Part shown: positions 1 to 5,569 of the stretch, in pieces
How positions within the stretch are numbered: position 1 is the first letter of the stretch
Layout: each line of letters begins with the position of its first letter
Source of the DNA: CAZXNF01 sp050741255
GTDB lineage: Bacteria > Pseudomonadota > Gammaproteobacteria > Burkholderiales > SG8-41
NCBI GenBank assembly: GCA_050741255.1
Contig: JBOIEQ010000180.1
Span: forward strand, 1 to 8,432
Reading direction: 5' to 3'
DNA length: 8,432 nucleotides
The notes under the pieces: generated by a model
What the model was told of the DNA's origin: nothing
The model's input: only the letters and a program-made list of their open reading frames with translations
Databases searched by the model: none
Position numbers and translations under genes: made by a program

Positions 1-1
1 G

Positions 2-43
2 GCCAAGGTCATTAAGGCGGCCGGCATTAAGCTGGAGCAGTAG
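2..43 (+). CDS. C-terminal end of a probable Bug-family (TTT receptor) solute-binding protein, partial
   Basis: Only the last 13 codons and a TAG stop lie in the window, reading AKVIKAAGIKLEQ. Endings of the form 'W-(A/G)-K-V-I-x-x-A-G-I-K' are typical of tripartite tricarboxylate (Bug, PF03401) periplasmic receptors. A complete member of that family lies 1.7 kb downstream on the same strand, although its own ending differs. The gene would be transcribed toward the repeat array at 52-332, which starts 8 bp after its stop. The family call rests on a short tail and is tentative; the sequence left of the window would settle it. Confidence 0.55.
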   Translation, partial: AKVIKAAGIKLEQ

Positions 44-51
44 ATAAGCTC

Positions 52-118
52 GTCACACCAGCGGAAGCTGGTGTCCATGTAAGTGCATTCAATGGATTCC
101 AGCTTTCGCTGGAATGAC
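52..118. repeat. Repeat pair 1, short spacer
   Basis: The left unit (52-77) and right unit (93-118) are imperfect reverse complements, separated by only 15 bp (78-92). The arms are built on CCAGC...GCTGG with a GGAA or TTTC loop. The spacer is 16 bp shorter than in the other two pairs and lacks the GTGAAAATCGCAAC block they share, so this looks like a deleted or older copy. The pair begins 8 bp after the stop of the upstream gene, so on RNA it could form its 3' hairpin. There is no T-run after it that would mark an intrinsic terminator. Confidence 0.75.
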
Positions 119-129
119 GGGCCAGGGTT

Positions 130-238
130 GTCGTCCTCGCGAAGGCGGGGACCCATTGAACGTAAGACGCATGTGAAAATCGCAACTGGATACCGGCTGG
201 GAGGGAAGGGGCCCCTCCCCCTTCCTGGCCGGTATGAC
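130..238. repeat. Repeat pair 2, with expanded right-hand hairpin
   Basis: The left unit is 130-155 and the right unit 187-238. The right unit has the same 11-base ends as the unit at 307-332 (TGGATACCGGC and GCCGGTATGAC), but its 4-base loop is replaced by 30 bases. The inserted part (199-226) is 13 purines in a row followed by 15 pyrimidines, centred on GGGGCCCC, so it extends the stem as an imperfect hairpin. The 31-bp spacer ends in GTGAAAATCGCAAC (173-186), identical to the end of the spacer of pair 3. Confidence 0.8.
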
Positions 239-249
239 GAGTTAACGCC

Positions 250-332
250 GTCATCCTCGCGGAAGCGGGGATCCATGTAGGTAATAGCGCAGGTGAAAAT
301 CGCAACTGGATACCGGCCTTCGCCGGTATGAC
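250..332. repeat. Repeat pair 3, best-preserved copy
   Basis: The left unit 250-275 and right unit 307-332 are both 26 bp with a 31-bp spacer, making a composite element of 83 bp. The shared block GTGAAAATCGCAAC lies at 293-306, directly before the right unit. Together with the 11-bp gap the inferred repeat period is 94 bp. The observed offsets between left units (78 and 120) equal 94 minus 16 (the shorter spacer of pair 1) and 94 plus 26 (the loop expansion of pair 2). Confidence 0.8.
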
Positions 333-338
333 GATCAT

Positions 339-352
339 TTACTAGCTAGTAA
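339..352. promoter_or_regulatory. Perfect 14-bp palindrome, possible operator
   Basis: TTACTAGCTAGTAA is its own reverse complement over all 14 bases. It contains two CTAG tetranucleotides, which are usually rare in proteobacterial genomes. It ends 24 bp before the GTG start of the dehydrogenase and 11 bp before its ribosome-binding site, a position suited to a repressor binding over a promoter. The AT-rich block from 333 to 360 is the only one in the leader, but I see no convincing -35/-10 pair. The role as an operator is inference. Confidence 0.4.
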
Positions 353-363
353 TTCACTAACGC

Positions 364-368
364 GGGAG
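364..368 (+). promoter_or_regulatory. Ribosome-binding site supporting the GTG start at 377
   Basis: GGGAG lies 8 bp before GTG at 377. It supports the GTG, which also places the SDR N-terminus exactly where the Rossmann fold should begin. Confidence 0.6.
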
Positions 369-376
369 ACGCAACA

Positions 377-1165
377 GTGGGCAGGCTGGACGGGAAAGTC
401 GCATTCATCACCGGCGCGGGCGCGGGCATCGCCAAGGTCGCCTCGCAGCTCTTCGCGCGCGAAGGCGCGAAAGTCGCCATCATCGAACTGAATGCCGAGA
501 CCGGCGCCGCGTCGGAAAAGGCCGTGAAGGACCAGGGCGGCGAGGCGCTGTTCATCAAGACGGACATCACCGACGAGGACAGCGTGAAGGCCGCGGTCGC
601 GGCGACGGTGAAGCGCTTCGGCAAGATCGACGTGCTGTTCAACTGCGCGGGCGGCTCCAACGTCGAAGACGGCCTCGTCACCGAGGTGGACATCGCCCCG
701 ATCTGGAACAAGACGATGGGGCTGAACCTCTACGGCACGATGCTGTGCTGCCGCCACGTCATCCCGGAGATCATCAAGGCCGGCGGCGGCACCGTGGTCA
801 ACACCTCCTCGGGCGCGGCGCTGCGCGGCGGCAGCCCGCTGCACGTCTACACCGCGTCCAAGGGCGCGCTGCTCTCGCTCACGCGCGCGCTGGCCGGCGC
901 CTACGTGCAGCAGAACGTGCGCGTCAACGTCGTCTGCGCGGGGCGCATCCAGACCGAGCGCAACGTGCTCAAGTACGGCGCGGGCGGCAAGGGCGGCGGC
1001 AACATCGTGGACCGCCAGGACGCCAGCGGCCGCGCGAAGGAATATCCGCTGTGGATGGGCGACCCCATCGACATCGCCAACGTCGCGCTGTTCCTCGCCT
1101 CGGAGGAGTCGCGGATGATCACCGGCGCGGTGATTCCGGCGGATGGCGGGCGGTCGGCTTACTGA
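377..1165 (+). CDS. Short-chain dehydrogenase/reductase (SDR), classical type, NAD-preferring
   Basis: This 262-residue protein is a cytoplasmic NAD(P)-dependent oxidoreductase of the classical SDR family, of usual length (about 250 residues). The cofactor motif is TGAGAGIA at 12-19. Acidic E37 ends strand beta-2, which in this family favours NAD(H) over NADP(H). D63 fits the adenine-contacting position, and NCAG is at 89-92. The catalytic tetrad is complete: N117, S145, Y158 and K162 (YTASK). The usual Pro-Gly after strand beta-6 is replaced by CAG at 188-190, still followed by T194. A Gly-rich stretch (201-209) sits in the variable substrate loop. The protein ends with the typical ADGG. The start is GTG with GGGAG 8 bp upstream. 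It is the first gene of a rightward set that includes a Bug receptor and a PrpD-like protein, which suggests oxidation or reduction of a hydroxy/keto acid. The substrate cannot be read from the sequence. Confidence 0.93.
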   Translation: MGRLDGKVAFITGAGAGIAKVASQLFAREGAKVAIIELNAETGAASEKAVKDQGGEALFIKTDITDEDSVKAAVAATVKRFGKIDVLFNCAGGSNVEDGLVTEVDIAPIWNKTMGLNLYGTMLCCRHVIPEIIKAGGGTVVNTSSGAALRGGSPLHVYTASKGALLSLTRALAGAYVQQNVRVNVVCAGRIQTERNVLKYGAGGKGGGNIVDRQDASGRAKEYPLWMGDPIDIANVALFLASEESRMITGAVIPADGGRSAY

Positions 1166-1210
1166 TCGCACTCACGCGTCGCTGCGGATGCCGGGTTCCA
1201 GGAAATCGAG

Positions 1211-1690
1211 ATGCGATACATTCTGGATGAGTCTGACGGGCCGATTGATTTCGACAGGTATCTGAACTATCTGCAGACCATTCGCGACCGCCTTCCCGCG
1301 GCGGTTTATCGCTTCGCCTCGGATTCGGCGAATTTCGACCTGAGCAGCCATTGCAGCCTGCACGATGCGTGGCTGGAGCACTTCAATATCACGGAGCCCG
1401 CCGAGGGAGCGCGGAATGAACTGCGAAGAATAGACATCAAAAGCAGTTACCTCGGGCCATTTCATGACAAGCGAATCCTGATCAACTATATAGACGTCAT
1501 CGGCTACAGCATCCAGACACCATCGACTTTCCTGGGACCGCCTTCATATCGCACCGGCCACGGCGACCTAATCACGCATGAGATCCGGCTGGATGACGAC
1601 AATCGTTTGGAACACGAGCTGTGTTTCTCCAGAGGAAGCGTCATCACGGTTTGCTTCAAAGGTTTCGCGCATGAAGTTCAGGATGTCTAG
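1211..1690 (+). CDS. Conserved-looking hypothetical protein, lower GC than its neighbours
   Basis: I do not recognise the function of this 159-residue protein. AGGAA ends 6 bp before the ATG, so the start is well supported. There is no signal peptide or membrane segment. The composition is acidic and aromatic-rich, like a compact soluble protein. Segments that look constrained are SLHDAWLE (49-56), LGPFHD (81-86), GHGDLITHE (116-124) and a C-terminal strand-rich part (134-149). His and Asp recur in them (H51, D52, H85, D86, H117, D119, H123), but no known metal site is evident. GC is about 54% by hand count over 1201-1680, plainly below the flanking genes. It sits 45 bp after the dehydrogenase and 39 bp before the Bug gene, on the same strand. 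It could be an acquired cargo gene, for example an orphan immunity-type protein, but nothing proves this. Confidence 0.75.
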   Translation: MRYILDESDGPIDFDRYLNYLQTIRDRLPAAVYRFASDSANFDLSSHCSLHDAWLEHFNITEPAEGARNELRRIDIKSSYLGPFHDKRILINYIDVIGYSIQTPSTFLGPPSYRTGHGDLITHEIRLDDDNRLEHELCFSRGSVITVCFKGFAHEVQDV

Positions 1691-1729
1691 TCACGATCGC
1701 CTCGTTTCACGCACTTCACGGAGCACTTC

Positions 1730-2698
1730 ATGCATCACCTGATGATTCGCAGCACGCTCCTCGCGGCCGGCCTGGCCGCCGCCGGCGCGGCGCTCGCCGC
1801 TGCCCCTTCGTCTGATCCCGCCTATCCCACGCGCCCCGTGCGCATGACCGTGACCTTCCCGCCCGGCGGCGGCGCGGACTTCGTGGCACGCATCCTCGCC
1901 CAGCACATGACCGCGAACATGGGGCAGCAGGTGGTCGTGGAGAACCGGCCCGGCGCGGACGGCACGATCGGCGTGCAGGTCGCCGCGCGCGCGACGCCGG
2001 ACGGCTACACGGTGGTGTTCGCGAACAACGGACCGCTCACCCTGAGCCCTATTCTGAACGACCGGCTGCAGTACGATCCGCTCAAGGACCTGAGCTACAT
2101 TTCGCTCGTCATCGCCTATCCGTTCATCCTCGCGGCGCGGCCCAGCCTGCCGGTGAAATCGACGAAAGAGCTGATCGAGCTAGCGCGCGCGCAGCCGGGC
2201 ACGCTCAACTTCGGCTCGTCGGGCACCATCACCCGGCTCGCGATGGTGCTGTTCCAGTCGATGACCAAGACCGAGGTAAAAGACATCCCCTTCAACGGCA
2301 ACGGGCCCACCATCGTCGCGGTGCTGGGCAGCCACGTGGACCTGATGCTGGCGGGCCCCTCGGTGCCGCAGCTCAGGAATGGGCAACTGAAGAGCATCGC
2401 CGTCACCGGCGCGCGCCGCTCGGGCGCGCATCCGGACGTGCCCACGCTCGCGGAGTCCGGCCTGCCCGGCTACGACGTCACCTCCTGGGCCGGCGTGATC
2501 GGCCCGCGCGCCCTGCCGCCGCCGCTGGTGACGCGGCTCCACGGCGAGATCAGCAAGACGCTCAAGCAGCAGGACGTGCGCGAGCGCATCGAGACGGCGG
2601 GTCTCGACGTGGTGAACAGCACGCCCGCCGAGTTCACCGCGCTGGTGAAGACCGAGCTCAAGAAATGGGCGACGGTCGTGCCGCTCATGAAGAAGTAA
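1730..2698 (+). CDS. Bug-family tripartite tricarboxylate transporter receptor (periplasmic solute-binding protein)
   Basis: This 322-residue protein has the usual length and layout of the TctC/Bug family (PF03401), periplasmic proteins that bind small organic acids and related solutes. The signal peptide covers about residues 1-24: an Arg at 7, an Ala/Leu core, and a likely cut in the ALAAA stretch (21-25). The mature part begins with the hallmark YPTRPVRMTVTFPPGGGAD (32-50), where family members contact the ligand. ENRPGADGTIG (71-81), ATPDGYT (88-94), the PGTLNFGSSG loop (156-165), DLMLAGP (204-210) and HPDVPTLAESGLPGYD (234-249) follow in the expected order. GGAG at 1720-1723 lies 6 bp before the ATG; a second ATG at codon 5 is possible but worse placed. 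No TctA or TctB membrane genes are in the window, as is common for orphan Bug receptors. The next gene is 30 bp downstream, so the two are probably co-transcribed. The ligand is unknown. Confidence 0.95.
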   Translation: MHHLMIRSTLLAAGLAAAGAALAAAPSSDPAYPTRPVRMTVTFPPGGGADFVARILAQHMTANMGQQVVVENRPGADGTIGVQVAARATPDGYTVVFANNGPLTLSPILNDRLQYDPLKDLSYISLVIAYPFILAARPSLPVKSTKELIELARAQPGTLNFGSSGTITRLAMVLFQSMTKTEVKDIPFNGNGPTIVAVLGSHVDLMLAGPSVPQLRNGQLKSIAVTGARRSGAHPDVPTLAESGLPGYDVTSWAGVIGPRALPPPLVTRLHGEISKTLKQQDVRERIETAGLDVVNSTPAEFTALVKTELKKWATVVPLMKK

Positions 2699-2728
2699 GC
2701 CACGCCAACCCGACGCCCGAGACCGCAC

Positions 2729-4138
2729 ATGAACCAGGCCGCCACCCAGGACGCCCCCGCCGACACCGCTAACCTCCAGGTCACCCGCGAGATCGCGCGG
2801 CACCTCTGCGCGCTGCGCTACGACGCCATCCCGACCGCCGCCGTCGAGGGCGCGAAGCGCTTCATGCTGGACACGCTGGCCGTCGCCTGGGCGGGCACCG
2901 ATGCGCCGGGCTGCCCGCCGGCGCGCGGCCTGCTCGTGCCCGACGGCAACGCGGGCGGGGAATGCACGGTGTGGGGCTCCACGAGCCGCGCGTCCGCCGA
3001 ATCCGCGGCGTTCCTCAATGGGCTGTCCGCCGCCGCGCTCGATTTCGACTCGCTGCAGCGCGACAGCCCCTCGCACGTCAACGTGTCGGTGCTGCCCGCC
3101 GCCGTCGCGATGGCCGAACGGCAGCACGTCAGCGGCAAGACGCTGCTGACCGCGCTGGTGGCGGGCTGCGACCTCATGTGCCGGCTCGGCGCGGCGTCCG
3201 AGGCGCTGGGCCAGAAGCACCGCGGCTGGTTCTACACGTCGGTGCACGGCGTGATTTCCGCCGCCGCGGCGGCCGGCAAGATCCTCGTCCTCAACGAGGA
3301 GAAGATGCTCAGCGCGCTGGGCCTGGCGTACTCGCAGGCCGGCGGCACGCAGCAGGTGGTGGTGGAGCCGGGCCTCGGCAAGCGCCTGGGCTCGGGCTTC
3401 GCGGCGCGCGGCGGCGTGTTCTCGGCGCTGCTAGCGGCGCACGGCCTGAGCGGCCCCAAGGCGTCGCTCGAAGGCGCCTACGGCCTGTTCAACATGTACC
3501 AGCCGGTGGACAGCGGGCGGCTGCTGCGCAACCTCGGGCGCGATTTCGACAACGCCAACCTTAGCATCAAGAAATTCCCCACCTGCGGCTGCAACCACAC
3601 GACGATCGACGCGGCGCTGTGGATGACCGCCACGCAGGACCTGAAGCCCGGGGACATCACGGACATCGAGGTGGTGATCTCCGAGTTCATGGACCGCATC
3701 GTCGGCCGCCCCTTCGAGCCCGGCGACGATCCGCAGGTGTCGGCGCAGTTCAACATCCGCTATTCCATCGCCTGCGCGCTCACGCGCCGCCGCTTCGGCC
3801 TGGCCGAGATCGACGCCGACACGATCGCCGACCCGGCCATCCTCGCGCTCGCGCAGAAGGTGAAGGTCACCATCGATCCGGACAACCGCGGCAAGCGCGG
3901 CCCCGCCGTGCTGCGCGTGCAGTCGCGCCGCCACGGGCTGATCGAGCGCAAGGTGGACTACGTGCCGGGCAGCGCGCAGTCGCCGCTGTCGGCGGATGAC
4001 ATCGAGGCCAAGAGCCGCGAATGTTTCTCTCGCGGGGCGCACCCGCTCGACGCGGCGCGCACGCAGCGCCTGATCGACCGCGTCAACGGCCTGGAGGACG
4101 TGGCCGACGTGGCGACGCTGTTCGAGGGCGTGGTCTAA
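2729..4138 (+). CDS. MmgE/PrpD-family protein (2-methylcitrate dehydratase-like)
   Basis: This 469-residue protein has the full length of the MmgE/PrpD family (PF03972), which includes 2-methylcitrate dehydratase, cis-aconitate decarboxylase and many uncharacterised enzymes. Visible family features are RFMLDTLAVAWAG (44-56), the helical region FLNGLSAAALDFDS (95-108) followed by SPSHVNVSVLPAA (113-125), EGAYGLF (248-254) and the KKFPTCGCNHTTIDAA segment (281-296), which matches the conserved 'K-x-x-P-x-C' stretch before the second domain. Family members often have 'D-D-T-H' where this protein has DFDSLQ; the altered residues suggest a substrate other than methylcitrate. No prpB or prpC lies nearby, so propionate catabolism is not supported. 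The ATG at 2729 is preceded only by a weak CGAGA-type site and lies 30 bp after the Bug stop, suggesting translation coupled within the operon. The stop overlaps the stop of the opposing reductase gene by 4 bp. Confidence 0.9.
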   Translation: MNQAATQDAPADTANLQVTREIARHLCALRYDAIPTAAVEGAKRFMLDTLAVAWAGTDAPGCPPARGLLVPDGNAGGECTVWGSTSRASAESAAFLNGLSAAALDFDSLQRDSPSHVNVSVLPAAVAMAERQHVSGKTLLTALVAGCDLMCRLGAASEALGQKHRGWFYTSVHGVISAAAAAGKILVLNEEKMLSALGLAYSQAGGTQQVVVEPGLGKRLGSGFAARGGVFSALLAAHGLSGPKASLEGAYGLFNMYQPVDSGRLLRNLGRDFDNANLSIKKFPTCGCNHTTIDAALWMTATQDLKPGDITDIEVVISEFMDRIVGRPFEPGDDPQVSAQFNIRYSIACALTRRRFGLAEIDADTIADPAILALAQKVKVTIDPDNRGKRGPAVLRVQSRRHGLIERKVDYVPGSAQSPLSADDIEAKSRECFSRGAHPLDAARTQRLIDRVNGLEDVADVATLFEGVV

Positions 4139-4887
4139 CCGCCGTAGCGCTCCGTCCGGATGCGCTCTGCCGGAATCTTCAGGTCGAGCAGCAGCCCCGT
4201 CGCCGTTTCCACGAAGGGATTGCTGCCGCAGACGTAGGTCCGCAGCGGCGTACCCAGTGCTGCCAGGGTCTGGCCCAGAAGCGCTGGATCGATGCGGCCG
4301 GCGTGGAGATCCGCCGTCGGCGGCGTTTCCCGCGTGACGGTCGCGGTCAGCGCGAAGCCGTGCTTCTGCGCGTGCAGCGCGCGCAATTCGTCGAGGTAGG
4401 CCAGGTCGGCCGCCGTCCGCGCGGAGGTGACGAGCGCGATGGGCACCGCGCTCTTCTGCGCCGCGTGATGCCGAAGCATGGACACCAGCGGCACGACGCC
4501 CGAGCCGCCGCCGATCAGCAGGAGCGGGCCGCCGTCCGCGACGGTCCAGATGAAATGCCCGCCGAGCGGACCGCGCAGCTCGATGTCGTCGCCGACCTGC
4601 ACGTCGTCGTGGAAGAAGCCCGAGACCTCGCCGTCTTCAAGGCGCTCGATCGCGAGTTCGATGGTGTCCGTCTGCTCGGGCGCGGAGGCGATGGAGTAGC
4701 TGCGTCGCGCCTCGTAGCCGTCGGGCGCCACGAGCCGCAGTTCCATGTGCTGCCCGGCGATGAACGGCGTCGGCGCGGGCAACTTGAAAAAGAAGCTCTT
4801 GATGCGCGGCGTGCGCGGCTCGATGGCGACGACGGCGGCGGATTTCCAGCGCAGCCGCTCGCTTGTCGCGGCGGGTTCAGGAGTCAC
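4135..4887 (-). CDS. FAD/NAD(P)H oxidoreductase (ferredoxin-NADP reductase-like), no iron-sulfur domain
   Basis: This 250-residue soluble flavin reductase of the FNR-fold superfamily probably moves electrons from NAD(P)H to a partner. The FAD-binding barrel carries RRSYSIAS (61-68, the R-x-Y-S-x-x-S motif) and GPLGGHF (106-112). The nucleotide-binding domain carries LLLIGGGSGVVPLVSML (122-138) and CGSNPFVE (220-227), and the protein ends in ERYGG. It lacks the 2Fe-2S domain often fused to such reductases, so it needs an external acceptor. The open frame runs further upstream, but that part is antisense to sense in the preceding gene, so I chose GTG at 4887. This gives an 11-bp overlap with the molybdoenzyme gene and so a coupled pair. 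No clear ribosome-binding site precedes it, so the start is less certain than the rest. The partner is inferred to be the upstream molybdoenzyme. Confidence 0.87.
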   Translation of the reverse strand: MTPEPAATSERLRWKSAAVVAIEPRTPRIKSFFFKLPAPTPFIAGQHMELRLVAPDGYEARRSYSIASAPEQTDTIELAIERLEDGEVSGFFHDDVQVGDDIELRGPLGGHFIWTVADGGPLLLIGGGSGVVPLVSMLRHHAAQKSAVPIALVTSARTAADLAYLDELRALHAQKHGFALTATVTRETPPTADLHAGRIDPALLGQTLAALGTPLRTYVCGSNPFVETATGLLLDLKIPAERIRTERYGG

Positions 4888-5485
4888 TGTAGCGCTGCTC
4901 GCGCCAGGGATCGCCGTACATGTGGTACCCGCGCAGTTCCCAGAACCCGGCGACGTCCTCCGCCGTGAACTGCAGGCCGTTGACCCACTTCGCGGACTTC
5001 CAGAAGTAGAGGTGCGGCACCAGCAGGCGCGCGGGCCCGCCGTGTTCCGCGCCGATGGGCTTGCCCTCATACTGCAGCGCGACCATGCTGCGGCCGCCGA
5101 TGAGGTCCTTCACCGGCACGTTGGTCGTGTAGTCGTCCACCGAGTGCGCGAGGACCCACGGCGTGGGCGGCTCGGCGAGGCCCGCGGCGGCCAGCAGGTC
5201 GTCGATCGTCACCCCCGTCCACGTGGTGTCGAACTTGCTCCAGGTGGTGACGCAGTGGATGTCGCGCGTCCAGGTCGTCATCGGCAGCCGGTTGAATTCC
5301 GCCCACGACCATTCCCTGACGGGTTTGGGGCCGATCTTGAGCGTGAAGCGCCAAGTGTCCGGCACGACGCGGGGCGTGGGTCCCGCCGAGAGGACGGGAA
5401 AGTCTTCGGTCAGGTACTGGCCCGGCGGAAGACGCCCGTCGCTGCCGCCCGTCTTTCCCCTGCCCGTGAATCCGCGTGTCGCCAT
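4877..5485 (-). CDS. Sulfite oxidase-like molybdopterin-dependent oxidoreductase, cytoplasmic
   Basis: This 202-residue protein has the sulfite-oxidase fold (oxidoreductase molybdopterin-binding domain, PF00174). Cys78 in TRDIHCVTTWSKFD is the expected molybdenum ligand, in the same setting as in YedY/MsrP and sulfite oxidases. EHGGPARLLVPHLYFWKSAKW (147-167) is the second hallmark, binding the pyranopterin through conserved His, Arg and Lys. GFWELRGYHMYGDPW (180-194) is the typical C-terminal end. The N-terminus (MATRGFTGRGKTGG) has no twin-arginine signal and no hydrophobic segment, so the enzyme should stay in the cytoplasm, unlike MsrP. It is short because the dimerisation domain of true sulfite oxidases is absent. 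A perfect AGGAGG lies 6 bp before the ATG. Its neighbour is a flavin reductase overlapping by 11 bp, which would replace the membrane subunit MsrQ as electron donor. The physiological substrate is unknown. Confidence 0.93.
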   Translation of the reverse strand: MATRGFTGRGKTGGSDGRLPPGQYLTEDFPVLSAGPTPRVVPDTWRFTLKIGPKPVREWSWAEFNRLPMTTWTRDIHCVTTWSKFDTTWTGVTIDDLLAAAGLAEPPTPWVLAHSVDDYTTNVPVKDLIGGRSMVALQYEGKPIGAEHGGPARLLVPHLYFWKSAKWVNGLQFTAEDVAGFWELRGYHMYGDPWREQRYSDS

Positions 5486-5491
5486 GCCCTG

Positions 5492-5497
5492 CCTCCT
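5492..5497 (-). promoter_or_regulatory. Consensus ribosome-binding site of the molybdoenzyme gene
   Basis: The minus strand reads AGGAGG with a 6-bp spacing to the ATG at 5485. It is the strongest ribosome-binding site in the window and fixes this start. Confidence 0.8.
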
Positions 5498-5569
5498 GTG
5501 CGCCTGGTGTCCGCCCGACCGGGCTTCGACACGATGCCCAGCGCCCGGTGCGCAGTCAAGGCGGCGCGC

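Larger units (their letters stand above)
52..332. repeat. Array of six 26-bp-type palindromic repeat units in three inverted pairs
   Basis: Units lie at 52-77, 93-118, 130-155, 187-238, 250-275 and 307-332. The odd units read GTCrnnC...GnccCA (ending TCCA or CCCA). The even units are their reverse complements, TGGAT...ATGAC. Each unit is itself a short stem-loop (arms like CCAGC/GCTGG or ACCGGC/GCCGGT). Both gaps between pairs are 11 bp (119-129 and 239-249). Spacers within pairs are 15, 31 and 31 bp. The layout resembles small dispersed betaproteobacterial repeats such as the Neisseria dRS3 type (ATTCC-N-GGAAT core), but I cannot assign a named family. No coding sequence is supported here. 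Encoded RNA hairpins could attenuate transcription from the gene ending at 43. Confidence 0.85.

Noticed and set aside
199..226. G-quadruplex in the purine run
   Set aside because: Only three G-runs of three or more occur on the plus strand before the pyrimidine block, one short of a standard quadruplex; a hairpin is more likely.
52..332. CRISPR array
   Set aside because: Units alternate in orientation, spacers are 11, 15 or 31 bp and partly identical, and no cas gene is present.
27..338. Short open frames on both strands within the repeat array
   Set aside because: They consist of repeat sequence read through (recurrent IPA-RMT-like peptides), a frequent false prediction in such palindromic repeats.
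335..1171. A 278-codon minus-strand open frame over the dehydrogenase gene
   Set aside because: It is the antisense shadow of the SDR gene; composition is Arg/Ala/Asp/Val-rich and without recognisable domain.
2180..3247. A 355-codon minus-strand open frame across the Bug and PrpD genes
   Set aside because: It overlaps two well-supported genes antisense and shows the low-complexity composition of a shadow frame.
4888..5070. N-terminal extension of the flavin reductase up to 5070
   Set aside because: The extra residues (Ser/Arg/Cys/Thr-rich) are the out-of-frame reading of the molybdoenzyme's conserved C-terminus, not a real domain.
5486..5569. Intrinsic terminator between the CBS gene and the molybdoenzyme gene
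   Set aside because: I found no stable stem followed by a T-run in either direction, so read-through remains possible.
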